Shown: positions 16,808 to 25,871, numbered from the stretch's first letter. The stretch is 64,000 nt of DNA from G963666535 sp963666535 (GCA_963666535.1 OY762913.1:186001-250000), one strand, 5' to 3'. Translations and numbers: made by a program. The notes: a model not told the origin generated them from the letters alone.

Positions 16808-17965
16808 GTGGCTAAATCTTCAAGCATTACAGAAATTGAAAAAGAATATGAACGAATCGAACAAAGATGGTTGGCACTGCACTATAAGACATTTATGGTG
16901 CTCATCCTTTTCGCGTTTTTTGTGGAATGCGTTATGAGTATTGTCTTATCTTGTACGGGTTACATCGATTTAACCGCCTCATATTTTAAAAAATATCTTG
17001 CTGTGCCCACCTTTTTTAACGCCAGCTTTATCGCATTAGCCTATTTTACCATGCACTCTTCTCTCTTGACGCGGGGCATGAAAAAATATGTCGTTTCCCT
17101 GCTCTTTGTGTCGGCATGCGTGGTTCTTTATTTTGTACATCATATCTTTATTTCGCTCTATCTCATTTTTACAATCCCGATTGTTTTAACTTTAGTGTAC
17201 AGTAATTACGCATTAACAACAGTAACCGCCCTGTGCAGCATGCTTTCTCTCAGCGCCATCCGGTTTTACTTTGATTTTAGCAAAGACCTGTATTATGGAG
17301 AAAATCGTGAAATTTGTATCTATAATTTTGTGATCTGCATCTTTGTTATGATTGCTCTTTGTCTGGTCTGTATGGTTGCCATTTGTTTTCAAAAGGAAAA
17401 AAACAACATCAGTATTCACAAAGAATTAGAACGCTACTATCTGAAGGAACGAATTAAAAAAGACGAGCTTACCACGATCAACAACCGAACCGCCCTTCAA
17501 AATGCGCTTCAGGCAATGATACGGGATACCTCTGGAAACAAGTACAGCCTTGCCATGATCGACATTGATAATTTTAAGCTGCTCAATGACACCTTGGGAC
17601 ATGACCAAGGAGATACTTGTTTAAAGGAATTCGGCTGTGTTCTCAAACTAAATTGCACGGAAACTGTCACCCCATTTCGCTTTGGCGGGGACGAATTCTG
17701 TATTTTGTTCAAAAATCAGTCAACAGACGATGTAATGGGACGATGCAAAACCATACAGCAAGCCTTTCAAGATATCAGCGTGGTAAACACTGCAAATTTG
17801 TCTGTCAGCGTAAGCTTTGGGATCGCGGAGTTTACAGACGGAATGACCATTGCACAGCTTATGAAACATGCAGATTCTGCCCTTTATCACTCTAAGACGA
17901 CAAAGAATGCTATTTCAGTTTATGTCCAACAAAATTGTTTTACAGAAGGGAATACAACGTCATGA
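16808..17965 (+). CDS. Membrane-bound GGDEF diguanylate cyclase
   Basis: The protein makes c-di-GMP from two GTP. About 385 residues: an N-terminal part with about six membrane helices (roughly 25-200), a short coiled linker, then a complete GGDEF domain. Visible are DELTTINNRTALQ, the metal-binding MIDIDNFKLLNDTLGHDQGD and the intact active site FRFGGDEF. The RxxD inhibitory site five residues upstream is absent, so product feedback is probably lacking. Start GTG 16808 follows a run of seven Gs. The gene is clearly richer in A+T than its neighbours, hinting at transfer. It is divergent from a c-di-GMP riboswitch gene. Confidence 0.93.
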   Translation: MAKSSSITEIEKEYERIEQRWLALHYKTFMVLILFAFFVECVMSIVLSCTGYIDLTASYFKKYLAVPTFFNASFIALAYFTMHSSLLTRGMKKYVVSLLFVSACVVLYFVHHIFISLYLIFTIPIVLTLVYSNYALTTVTALCSMLSLSAIRFYFDFSKDLYYGENREICIYNFVICIFVMIALCLVCMVAICFQKEKNNISIHKELERYYLKERIKKDELTTINNRTALQNALQAMIRDTSGNKYSLAMIDIDNFKLLNDTLGHDQGDTCLKEFGCVLKLNCTETVTPFRFGGDEFCILFKNQSTDDVMGRCKTIQQAFQDISVVNTANLSVSVSFGIAEFTDGMTIAQLMKHADSALYHSKTTKNAISVYVQQNCFTEGNTTS

Positions 17966-18087
17966 GAGAAGTCTATACTTTCTCAAAACAGTGCAATCCC
18001 TACTGCCTTGTCACTGCCACCGTTTCCAGCTTTACGTCAGAACCAAGGGTCAGTCACGATTGCCACAATGCAGGCGGATGCAACTGA
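17962..18087 (+). CDS. Possible small Cys-containing peptide (41 aa)
   Basis: The ATG overlaps the TGA of the diguanylate cyclase gene (ATGA), the classic sign of translational coupling, and AAGGGA lies about 10 nt upstream. The peptide MREVYTFSKQCNPYC... has four Cys residues and ends in GGCN. I do not recognise a family. It is followed by a strong terminator at 18138-18176. It could be a real regulatory or exported peptide, or a chance frame in the operon tail. Confidence 0.4.
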   Translation: MREVYTFSKQCNPYCLVTATVSSFTSEPRVSHDCHNAGGCN

Positions 18088-18137
18088 AACACCTTCTTTC
18101 CCGCCCATGCGCCGCGTGGCACACCTCCAAAATAAAT

Positions 18138-18176
18138 CAGAACAGCAGCTGTGGCATTCGCACAGCTGCTGTTCTG
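18138..18176. terminator. Terminator between the GGDEF unit and pspC
   Basis: A perfect 16-bp stem (CAGAACAGCAGCTGTG and complement) with a 7-nt loop; the plus-strand flank is TTTTAC and the minus-strand flank is A/T-rich. It can serve both converging units. Confidence 0.8.
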
Positions 18177-18197
18177 CATTTTACATCGTTTGCTGGA

Positions 18198-18407
18198 TTA
18201 GTACCCGGGATAAATCGTGCTTTTTTTGGGGATCACAATCGCACAAATGAGATAGGCCAGCAGTCCCACGCCGTACACCAGCGCCAAAACTGCCCAGACC
18301 ACGCGCAGAATAGTGGGGTCCATGCCGAAGTATTCGGCAATGCCGCCGCAAACTCCCGCAACCTTGGCGTCAGAGCCCTCCGTACGATACAGTCTTTTGG
18401 AATCCAT
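18198..18407 (-). CDS. PspC-domain small membrane protein
   Basis: The 69-residue protein is almost entirely a PspC domain: RLYRTEGSDAKVAGVCGGIAE, then YFGMDPTILRVVW and one long hydrophobic stretch ending with IPKK. PspC proteins are linked to membrane stress sensing, but short stand-alone forms have no proven role. ATG 18407 follows AGGAG at 8 nt. It lies 69 bp downstream of the DEAD-box gene on the same strand and could be co-transcribed. Confidence 0.88.
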   Translation of the reverse strand: MDSKRLYRTEGSDAKVAGVCGGIAEYFGMDPTILRVVWAVLALVYGVGLLAYLICAIVIPKKSTIYPGY

Positions 18408-18476
18408 ATAGCTCGCTCCTTCCAATTTTTTCTGCTTTCGTTCTTTCTCCGATTAATTCGGAGCCGCTTGGGGCAA

Positions 18477-19658
18477 TTATTTTTTTTCTTCCACCGGCTC
18501 CAGTTTTCCCTCTGGTGTCAGTTTTACGAATTGAATTGCATTTCCGGTATTCTTCCGGATATCCTCCAGGCGCATCTCCTCGGTAATGTTGGCCACCAGG
18601 GTGTACGCCACGCCGTGGCGCTTGGCCCGACCGGTGCGTCCGATGCGATGAATATAATACTCGTTTTCCTGTGGCACATCGAAATTGAACACCACGTCCA
18701 CGTCATCAATATCCAGACCCCGGGCCGCCACGTCGGTGGCCACCAACACCCGCAGTTCTCCCGCGCGGAACTTGGCCAGGGTTTTTTCGCGGATACGCTG
18801 CTGAATGTCCCCGTGTATTGCCTCGCAGGGAATGCCTTTCATCCCCAGCAAGCCAACCAGCCGGTCTGTCATGTTTTTGGTGTTGCAGAAAGCGATGGCC
18901 CGCTCGTAGCCGCCCAGCTCCAACAGTGTGGCGGTTACGTCGGCCTTGGTGCCCCGCTCCACATCAATGCGATACTGGATGATATCGGGTTTGTTTTCCT
19001 CGTCGGCGAGAACGGTGATTTCCACCGGGTCGCGCTGATAGACCCAGGAGATATCCATCACCTCGCGGGAAATCGTGGCGGAAAACATCCCCACGTTTTT
19101 CTTGTGCGGAATCAGATCAAGGATACGGGTCACGTCCCGGATAAAGCCCATATCCAGCATCCGATCCGCTTCGTCCAGCACCACGGTCTCCACTTTGTCC
19201 AGCCGAACCGTGCGGCGCTTCATATGATCCATCAGCCGCCCTGGCGTGGCCACCACGATCTGAGGGTCCTTCTTCAGTTGCAATATCTGCTTTTCAATGG
19301 GCTGCCCACCGTACAGGCACACCACCCGGACACTTTCCTTAAACGCGCATAGTTCGTGCAGTTCATCCTTGATCTGAATTGCCAGCTCCCGGGTAGGGGC
19401 CAGAATGAGTCCCTGCACGTCTGTGGACGCAGGATCGATGTGCTCCACCATGGGAATGCCAAAAGCAAAGGTCTTGCCCGTTCCAGTGGGCGCCTTGGCA
19501 ATTACGTCCTTCCACTCCATAAAGGAGGGGATGGCACCCGCCTGCACGGGGGTTGCCTGTACATAGCCCTTTTTCTCAATGGCCCGCAACAGCTCTGGGG
19601 ACAGTCCCAGTTCTGCATAGTTGACCTTATCGTTGACTCCAACGCCGTTGATTTCCAT
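18477..19658 (-). CDS. DEAD-box ATP-dependent RNA helicase
   Basis: This is a 393-residue core helicase with all main motifs: Q-motif region (YAELGLSPELLRAIEKKGY), APTGTGKT (Walker A), PTRELA, TPGRLMDH, VLDEADRML, FSATIS, ARGLDIDDVD and HRIGRTGRA. The C-terminal extension is very short, unlike CshA or DeaD, so RNA specificity is not predictable. It probably acts in RNA decay, ribosome assembly or cold growth. ATG 19658 is preferred because GGAG lies 8 nt upstream; a GTG two codons earlier is too close to that site. Confidence 0.93.
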   Translation of the reverse strand: MEINGVGVNDKVNYAELGLSPELLRAIEKKGYVQATPVQAGAIPSFMEWKDVIAKAPTGTGKTFAFGIPMVEHIDPASTDVQGLILAPTRELAIQIKDELHELCAFKESVRVVCLYGGQPIEKQILQLKKDPQIVVATPGRLMDHMKRRTVRLDKVETVVLDEADRMLDMGFIRDVTRILDLIPHKKNVGMFSATISREVMDISWVYQRDPVEITVLADEENKPDIIQYRIDVERGTKADVTATLLELGGYERAIAFCNTKNMTDRLVGLLGMKGIPCEAIHGDIQQRIREKTLAKFRAGELRVLVATDVAARGLDIDDVDVVFNFDVPQENEYYIHRIGRTGRAKRHGVAYTLVANITEEMRLEDIRKNTGNAIQFVKLTPEGKLEPVEEKK

Positions 19659-19911
19659 ATTCACTACTCCGATTTATACTCTCTTATACGCTCATTTACA
19701 TTTCAGTGTATCACAGTGGCGGTGTTCTTGCAACTGTTAGTCATTTTTTCTCTATGCTTTCCGTTCGACTTATGCTATAATAGCTGTAACTGCAAAAGCA
19801 GTTATTTTATGCGCACAGCGGCACGGTATGCCCCCTGCGCCGAGCGTTCAGCCATGGCGTGGGACGCGCCAATGGCATATCATATTATTAAAATGAGCAA
19901 GGAGTTTATCC

Positions 19912-21507
19912 ATGATCACAGTTTCTGATCTAAGCCTGCAGTACGGCGGCACCCCCCTATTTTCCCATGTGGATCTGCAATTCATACGCGGCAACTGTTA
20001 TGGCATTATCGGCGCCAACGGCGCGGGCAAATCAACCTTTCTGCGCATCCTGTCCGGCGAGTTAGACTCCACTTCGGGCGAGGTATCCATCCTTCCCAAG
20101 GTGCGCATGTCCGTTTTAAAGCAGGACCAAAACAAGTATGACGAATTCACCGCAATTGATACCGTGGTGATGGGCAACCAGCGCCTGTACGACATCGGCA
20201 AGGAAAAGGACGCCATCTACGCCAAGGACGAAATGACGGACGAGGACGGCATCCGGGCCTGCGAGCTGGAAGAGGAGTTTGCCGATCTGGGCGGCTGGGA
20301 GGCTGAGGCTGATGCCGGTCGTCTCCTGCAGGGTCTGGGCGTGGGAACCGCCGTGTATGGTGACTCCATGGCCACGCTGGACGGCCGCCTGAAGGTCAAG
20401 GTGCTGCTGGCGCAGGCCCTGTTCGGCAATCCCGACATTCTGCTACTGGACGAGCCCACCAACAACCTGGATATCGACGCCATCAATTGGCTGGAGGATT
20501 TCCTGCTGGACTTCCCCGGCACTGTCATCGTCGTCTCCCATGACCGCCACTTTTTAAACACCATCTGCACCCACATCGTAGACATTGACTACAACAAGAT
20601 CAAGATGTATGTGGGTAACTATGATTTCTGGTACGAGTCCTCCCAGCTGATGCAAAACCTGCTCAAAAACCAGAATAAGCGCAATGAGGAAAAAGTCAAG
20701 GAATTGCAGGAGTTTATTACACGCTTCTCCGCTAACAAATCCAAGAGCAAGCAGGCCACCTCCCGCCGCAAGCTGCTGGATAAGCTCACCGTGGACGAAA
20801 TGCCCGCATCCTCCCGCCGTTACCCTTGGGTTGGCTTCTCTCCCGACCGCGAGGTGGGCAAGGATATTCTCTTCGTCACCGACGTCTCCAAGACCATTGA
20901 CGGGGTCAAGGTGTTGGACAAGGTAAGCTTTATTGTTGGCCACAACGACAAGATCGCCTTTGTGGGCGACAATGAAAACGCCCATACCACCCTGTTTAAA
21001 ATCCTCTCCGGCGAGCTGGAACCGGACGAGGGTACCGTGAAATGGGGTCAGACCGCCACTTATTCCTATTTCCCCAAGGACAATTCCGCCTTCTTCAATG
21101 ACTGCAATGAAAATCTGGTGGAATGGCTGCGCCAGTATTCCTCTAATCCGCAGGAGTCGTATCTCCGCGGCTTTCTGGGCCGGATGCTGTTTTCCGGCGA
21201 TGACATCTACAAGTCCGTCAAGGTCCTCTCCGGTGGAGAAAAGGTTCGCTGCATGCTCTCCCGCATGATGCTCTCCGGCGCCAATGTGCTGCTGCTGGAC
21301 CAGCCCACCAACCATCTGGATCTGGAGTCCATTGCCGCGCTGAACAATGGGCTTGAGGCAGTCAATTGCAACATTCTCCTCTCCTCCCATGATCATCAGT
21401 TGGTACAGACAGTGGCAAACCGCGTCTTCGACTTCACCTCCGACGGCAAACTGATTGACCGTCCTATGACCTACGACGATTATCTGGCTTCGCAGCAGCA
21501 AGCTTGA
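19912..21507 (+). CDS. ABC-F family ATPase (ribosome-associated type) with one degenerate site
   Basis: The 531-residue protein has two ATPase domains without membrane segments, joined by a charged helical linker (about 240-300), the ABC-F layout; such proteins act on the ribosome. The first Walker A is normal (GANGAGKSTF), as are both Walker B regions (LLLDEPTNNLD, LLLDQPTNHLD) and the second signature (LSGGEKVR). The first signature is TLDGRLKVK, and the second Walker A is GDNENAHTTLF with no GK[ST]. This leaves one composite ATP site complete. Similar drift is common in a clostridial YkpA-like subgroup. AAGGAG precedes the ATG. Confidence 0.88.
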   Translation: MITVSDLSLQYGGTPLFSHVDLQFIRGNCYGIIGANGAGKSTFLRILSGELDSTSGEVSILPKVRMSVLKQDQNKYDEFTAIDTVVMGNQRLYDIGKEKDAIYAKDEMTDEDGIRACELEEEFADLGGWEAEADAGRLLQGLGVGTAVYGDSMATLDGRLKVKVLLAQALFGNPDILLLDEPTNNLDIDAINWLEDFLLDFPGTVIVVSHDRHFLNTICTHIVDIDYNKIKMYVGNYDFWYESSQLMQNLLKNQNKRNEEKVKELQEFITRFSANKSKSKQATSRRKLLDKLTVDEMPASSRRYPWVGFSPDREVGKDILFVTDVSKTIDGVKVLDKVSFIVGHNDKIAFVGDNENAHTTLFKILSGELEPDEGTVKWGQTATYSYFPKDNSAFFNDCNENLVEWLRQYSSNPQESYLRGFLGRMLFSGDDIYKSVKVLSGGEKVRCMLSRMMLSGANVLLLDQPTNHLDLESIAALNNGLEAVNCNILLSSHDHQLVQTVANRVFDFTSDGKLIDRPMTYDDYLASQQQA

Positions 21508-21513
21508 AGGTTA

Positions 21514-21573
21514 CCCATACGAGTAACGAAGAAGCAGCCGTTCACGCGGCTGCTTCTTCGTTACTCGTATGGG
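21514..21573. repeat. 27-bp perfect inverted repeat after the ABC-F gene
   Basis: Left arm 21514-21540, 6-nt loop TTCACG, right arm 21547-21573, with no mismatch. It starts 7 bp after the stop. No T-run follows, so it is longer and less typical than the other terminators in this window. It could still stop transcription or protect the 3' end. Confidence 0.85.
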
Positions 21574-21633
21574 GCGGAATGGGACGGCTATCTTCCCTTG
21601 ATTTTTCATTGGTAATATTATATAATATTTAAA

Positions 21634-22515
21634 TTGCAAACTATACTGGGAAAGAAGGCTGCCTTCTTGCTAAAACATATCATTCTTCCCCTCCTGGCCG
21701 TCTTGGGCGGCGGCGCCGGCTTTTTTCTGCGCCGCTGGCAGCTGGCCACGGCCTTTGAGCCTGACACGGGCCTGCCCATCTCCGGTGCGCCCGCCACACC
21801 GGCCCTTCTCGCGCTCACCGTGGGTATGGCCCTTTTATTCGTTGTTCTGCTGTGGGGGTTAAAAGGTCGGCCGGCCGCTCAGTTCGATGCCGCCTTTGCC
21901 GCCGATTCCAGCGTCTTCTACATCATGTCCATGGTCATGGGCGCGTTCCTCCTGCTGGGGGGAACCGCGTGGTATGTGATGAACGCCGCGGCGTTTGACT
22001 ACGCGCTGGCCATGCGTTTCCTTCTTCCCGTGGCCGGTGTGCTTTCCGCCGGTTCCCTGCTGATGTTCGGCAAAAACAATTACCGTGCAGAAGGGCATGG
22101 CCAATATTCCGTCCCCCTGCTCATTCTTTCCTTCTCCTGCTGTCTGTGGCTGATCCTCACCTATCAGCAGCACTCGTCCAACCCCGTGCTGATGGACTAT
22201 TTCTTTGGTACCCTGTCTATCGTCTCGATTCTATTGGCGCTTTATTTTATCACCGCCTCGTCGTTCTCTTCTCAGGTTCGCCCCCGGCGCATCGCGTTTT
22301 TTTCTCTCTGGGGCGTTTTCCTCTCTCTCATCGATTTGGCGGACGCGCCCTCTCCCCATGTCATTTTGTTCTATCTTGCCGCCATTCTGTTCCTGCTCCC
22401 CACCGTTTCGGTCCTGCTGCGGAATGTAGGCGGTTATGCGCCCAGGCGACTCTTGCAGGAGCCAGGAGACCTCTCGGAATCCAACCCTGAAACAAACACG
22501 GAGGAACACCCATGA
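21634..22515 (+). CDS. Polytopic membrane protein of unknown function
   Basis: About 290 residues with roughly eight hydrophobic segments and a short polar C-terminal tail. No family was recognised. The start is uncertain: the frame opens at a TTG (21634) and another TTG at 21667 follows AAGAAGG more closely. The stop overlaps the metG start (ATGA), so the two genes are translationally coupled. That association, rather than any motif, is the only functional hint. Confidence 0.6.
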   Translation: MQTILGKKAAFLLKHIILPLLAVLGGGAGFFLRRWQLATAFEPDTGLPISGAPATPALLALTVGMALLFVVLLWGLKGRPAAQFDAAFAADSSVFYIMSMVMGAFLLLGGTAWYVMNAAAFDYALAMRFLLPVAGVLSAGSLLMFGKNNYRAEGHGQYSVPLLILSFSCCLWLILTYQQHSSNPVLMDYFFGTLSIVSILLALYFITASSFSSQVRPRRIAFFSLWGVFLSLIDLADAPSPHVILFYLAAILFLLPTVSVLLRNVGGYAPRRLLQEPGDLSESNPETNTEEHP

Positions 22516-24440
22516 ACCAAAATAAATTTTATATTACCACTCCCATCTATTATCCTTCGGACAAACTGCATATCGGGCACACCTACTGCACCGTTGCCAC
22601 GGACGCTATGGCCCGCTTTAAGCGCCTGCAGGGTTGCGATGTGATGTTCCTTACCGGCACCGACGAGCACGGTCAGAAGATTGAAGAAAAGGCCAAGGCC
22701 GCTGGTGTCACCCCCCAGCAGTTCGTGGACAATATTGTCACGGGCAAAAACGGCATTTCCGATCTGTGGAAGCTGATGAACATCAGCAACGACCGCTTTA
22801 TCCGCACCACAGACGATTATCATGTGGAGTCAATTCAAAAGATCTTCAAGCAGATGTATGATAAGGGCGATATCTACAAGGGTTCTTACAAGGGGTTGTA
22901 CTGCACCCCCTGCGAATCCTTTTGGACCGAAAGCCAGCTGGTAGACGGCAAGTGTCCCGACTGCGGCCGGGAAGTGAAATACGCGGAGGAGGAGGCCTAC
23001 TTCTTCCGCCTGTCCAAATACGCCGACCGGATTCAGGCCCTTCTGGAAACCCCCGGATTTCTGGAGCCCGTCTCCCGCGTCAATGAAATGATCAACAACT
23101 TCATTAAGCCCGGCCTGGAAGACTTGTGCGTTTCCCGCACCACCTTCACCTGGGGCATCCCTGTCACCTTCGACCCGAGCCATGTGGTTTACGTTTGGGT
23201 GGACGCTTTGTCCAACTATATTACCGCCTTGGGGTATGGAAACGAAAAATACGATGACTTTGAGAAATTCTGGCCCGCGGACGTGCAGTTTGTGGGTAAA
23301 GAGATTGTCCGCTTCCACTCCATCATCTGGCCCGCCATGCTGATGAGTCTGGATCTGCCCCTGCCCAAAAAAATCTACGGCCACGGCTGGCTGCTGCTGG
23401 ACGGCGGCAAGATGTCCAAGTCCAAGGGCAATGTGGTGGACCCCCTGGTGCTTGTGGGCCGCTACGGCGTGGACGCCCTGCGTTATTTCCTCCTGCGGGA
23501 ATTTCCGTTTGGCTCCGACGGCAACTTCAGTAACGAGGCCCTGATTAACCGCATTAACGTGGATTTGGCCAACGACCTTGGCAATCTTCTCTCCCGCACC
23601 ACCGCCATGGTGGGCAAATACTTTGGCGGGGCTCTGCCCGCGCAGCGCGCGGCCGACAAAGCCGATGACGAGCTGATTGCCCTGTGTTCGGCCCTGCGCG
23701 GCAAATACGAAGCCGAGATGGAAAAATACGCCTTTCAGTCCGCTTTGGCCGAGGTGTTCAAGGTCATCGCCCGGGCCAATAAGTATATTGATGAAACCGC
23801 GCCCTGGGTCTTGGCCAAGGATGAATCCAATGCCCCGCGGCTTGCCACGGTCATGTATCACCTGCTGGAAACGCTGCGTATCTGCGGCATCCTGCTGAAG
23901 CCCTTTATGCCTGATTCCTGCGAAAAGCTCTTTGCCCAGATCGGCGCGGAGCCTGCTGTCACCACGTGGGATTCCGCCGCCCACTTTGGCCTTTTGTCGG
24001 CCACCGCCGCCGTGACCAAGGGAGACAATCTTTTCCCCCGCATTGACCTGCAGAAAGAGCTGGAGGAGCTGGAGAAAGCCGCCGCTCCCGCTCAGCCCGC
24101 CGTCACCTTCAAGGAAAACATCGACTTTGATACTTTCGAGCAAGTGGATATGACCGTGGTGAAGGTTCTCTCCTGTGAAAACGTGAAAAAGAGCGAGAAG
24201 CTGTTAAAATTTCAGCTGGACGACGGCTCCGGCACCACCCGCCAGATTCTTTCCGGCATCGCCAAATTCTATCAGGCCGAGGAGCTGGTGGGCAAAACGC
24301 TGGTCGCCTGTACCAATCTTGCCCCCCGCAAGATGATGGGCCTGGATTCCTGCGGCATGCTCCTCTCCGCTGAAAAGGACGGTAAGCTCAATCTGCTCAT
24401 GCTGGATGACAGCATCCCCGCCGGAGCCAAGCTCTGCTGA
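22512..24440 (+). CDS. metG: Methionyl-tRNA synthetase
   Basis: The enzyme charges tRNA-Met. This is a 642-residue class I synthetase with HIGH at 20-23 and KMSKS at 300-304. A zinc knuckle is visible in the insert (CTPCESFWTE...CPDCGRE). The last about 110 residues form the EMAP/Trbp111-type tRNA-binding domain (FEQVDMTVVKVLSCENVKKS), so it is the long dimeric form. It follows an unknown membrane gene with ATGA overlap and precedes the TatD/radical-SAM gene by 45 bp. Confidence 0.97.
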   Translation: MNQNKFYITTPIYYPSDKLHIGHTYCTVATDAMARFKRLQGCDVMFLTGTDEHGQKIEEKAKAAGVTPQQFVDNIVTGKNGISDLWKLMNISNDRFIRTTDDYHVESIQKIFKQMYDKGDIYKGSYKGLYCTPCESFWTESQLVDGKCPDCGREVKYAEEEAYFFRLSKYADRIQALLETPGFLEPVSRVNEMINNFIKPGLEDLCVSRTTFTWGIPVTFDPSHVVYVWVDALSNYITALGYGNEKYDDFEKFWPADVQFVGKEIVRFHSIIWPAMLMSLDLPLPKKIYGHGWLLLDGGKMSKSKGNVVDPLVLVGRYGVDALRYFLLREFPFGSDGNFSNEALINRINVDLANDLGNLLSRTTAMVGKYFGGALPAQRAADKADDELIALCSALRGKYEAEMEKYAFQSALAEVFKVIARANKYIDETAPWVLAKDESNAPRLATVMYHLLETLRICGILLKPFMPDSCEKLFAQIGAEPAVTTWDSAAHFGLLSATAAVTKGDNLFPRIDLQKELEELEKAAAPAQPAVTFKENIDFDTFEQVDMTVVKVLSCENVKKSEKLLKFQLDDGSGTTRQILSGIAKFYQAEELVGKTLVACTNLAPRKMMGLDSCGMLLSAEKDGKLNLLMLDDSIPAGAKLC

Positions 24441-24485
24441 TTTTCCCTCTCGTTTTCCCTGTGACAACCACTGTAAGGAGCCATC

Positions 24486-25871
24486 ATGCAACTGTTTGAC
24501 ACCCATGCCCACTATGATGACCACGCCTTTGATGCAGACCGGGACGCGGTGCTCTCCGGTCTGCCCAGCCAAGGCGTGGCGCTGGTGGTAAACCCCGGCT
24601 GCGACGTAGAAAGCTCCCGCAAGGCCGTGGAACTGGCAGCCCAGTTCCCCCACGTCTACGCCGCCGTCGGTCTCCATCCGGAAAACTGCGGTGGGGCGGA
24701 TGATGCGGACTTCGCGACCCTCCGCACCCTCGCCGCCCATCCCAAGGTGGTAGCCATCGGCGAGATCGGCTTGGACTATTACTGGCCTGAAAATCCCCCC
24801 CGGGACTTCCAACAGAACGTTTTCCGCCGTCAGCTTTCCCTTGCCCAGCAGCTACAGCTGCCCGTCATCGTCCACGATCGGGACGCCCATGGCGACTGCA
24901 TGTCCATCATTCGGGAATTTCCCGATGTGCGGGGCGTGTTCCACTGTTACTCCGGCAGCGTTGAGGACGCCAAAATTCTGCTGTCTCTCGGCTGGTATCT
25001 GGGCTTCGACGGCCCCATCACTTATAAAAATGCCCGCAAGGCGCCAGAGGTCATCGCCGCGACGCCCATGGACCGCATTCTCATCGAAACCGATTCCCCG
25101 TATCTTCCCCCCATCCCCCATCGCGGCCAGCGCAACGACTCCTCCCTTGTTTCTTTGGTCGCGGAAAAGATCGCCGCTCTTAAGGGTCTTTCCACAGATG
25201 AAGTGGCGGCTTTCACGCTGGAAAACGGCAAACGCCTTTTTGGCATAAAGGACGGATCAATCATGACCATCACTTACGTTTACGGCAACAATCTGTATGT
25301 CAACTCCACCAACCGCTGCGATTGCCGCTGCGTGTTCTGTCTGCGTTCTTCCGGCGACGGCGTCGGCTCGGCCGACTCTCTGTGGCTGGAGCGGGAACCC
25401 ACGAAGGAGGAGATTCTCTCCGCCATTCTGGCCGAACCGCTGGAGCAGTACGAGCAGGTGGTCTTCTGCGGCTACGGCGAGCCCACTTATCGGCTGGACG
25501 ATATCCTATGGGTGTGCGAAAAACTAAAAGCGTTGGGAATTACCCTCCCCCTGCGGATGGATACCAACGGCCATGGCGACCTCATCTGCGAAAAGGCCAC
25601 CGCGCCGCTCATGGCGGGTAAGCTGGACATTCTGTCCATCTCCCTGAATGATTCCACGGCCGAGGCCTATGACAAGCGGGTCCGCTCCTCCTTCGGCCCG
25701 GCCTCTTTTGCCGCTATATTGGACTTCACCCGCGAAGCGGTGAAGTATGTCCCCTCCGTCCTGATGACCGTGGTAGATAATATGCCGGCGGCGGAAATTG
25801 AGGATTGCAGAAAAATTTGCGAGGATTTGGGCGCCACCTTCCGGGTGCGCCACTACTCCACCAATTGGTAA
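24486..25871 (+). CDS. tatD: TatD-family hydrolase fused to a TatD-linked radical SAM protein
   Basis: One 461-residue frame holds two enzymes. Residues 1-257 are a TatD metal-dependent DNase with HAH (THAHYDD), GEIGLDYYW, VIVHDRDAHGD, FHCYSGS and ETDSPYLPP. Residues from about 260 are a small radical SAM protein with the cluster motif C278-x3-C282-x2-C285 (NRCDCRCVFC) and a GYGEPT segment. This matches the radical SAM family usually encoded next to tatD. A methionine at 260 (25263) could also allow separate translation, though its ribosome site is weak. The DNA repair or RNA-quality role of TatD is known; the radical SAM reaction is not. Confidence 0.92.
   Translation: MQLFDTHAHYDDHAFDADRDAVLSGLPSQGVALVVNPGCDVESSRKAVELAAQFPHVYAAVGLHPENCGGADDADFATLRTLAAHPKVVAIGEIGLDYYWPENPPRDFQQNVFRRQLSLAQQLQLPVIVHDRDAHGDCMSIIREFPDVRGVFHCYSGSVEDAKILLSLGWYLGFDGPITYKNARKAPEVIAATPMDRILIETDSPYLPPIPHRGQRNDSSLVSLVAEKIAALKGLSTDEVAAFTLENGKRLFGIKDGSIMTITYVYGNNLYVNSTNRCDCRCVFCLRSSGDGVGSADSLWLEREPTKEEILSAILAEPLEQYEQVVFCGYGEPTYRLDDILWVCEKLKALGITLPLRMDTNGHGDLICEKATAPLMAGKLDILSISLNDSTAEAYDKRVRSSFGPASFAAILDFTREAVKYVPSVLMTVVDNMPAAEIEDCRKICEDLGATFRVRHYSTNW

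Noticed and set aside
17868..19352. A 494-codon plus-strand frame opposite the DEAD-box gene
   Set aside because: It starts inside the GGDEF gene and crosses a terminator and two real minus-strand genes.
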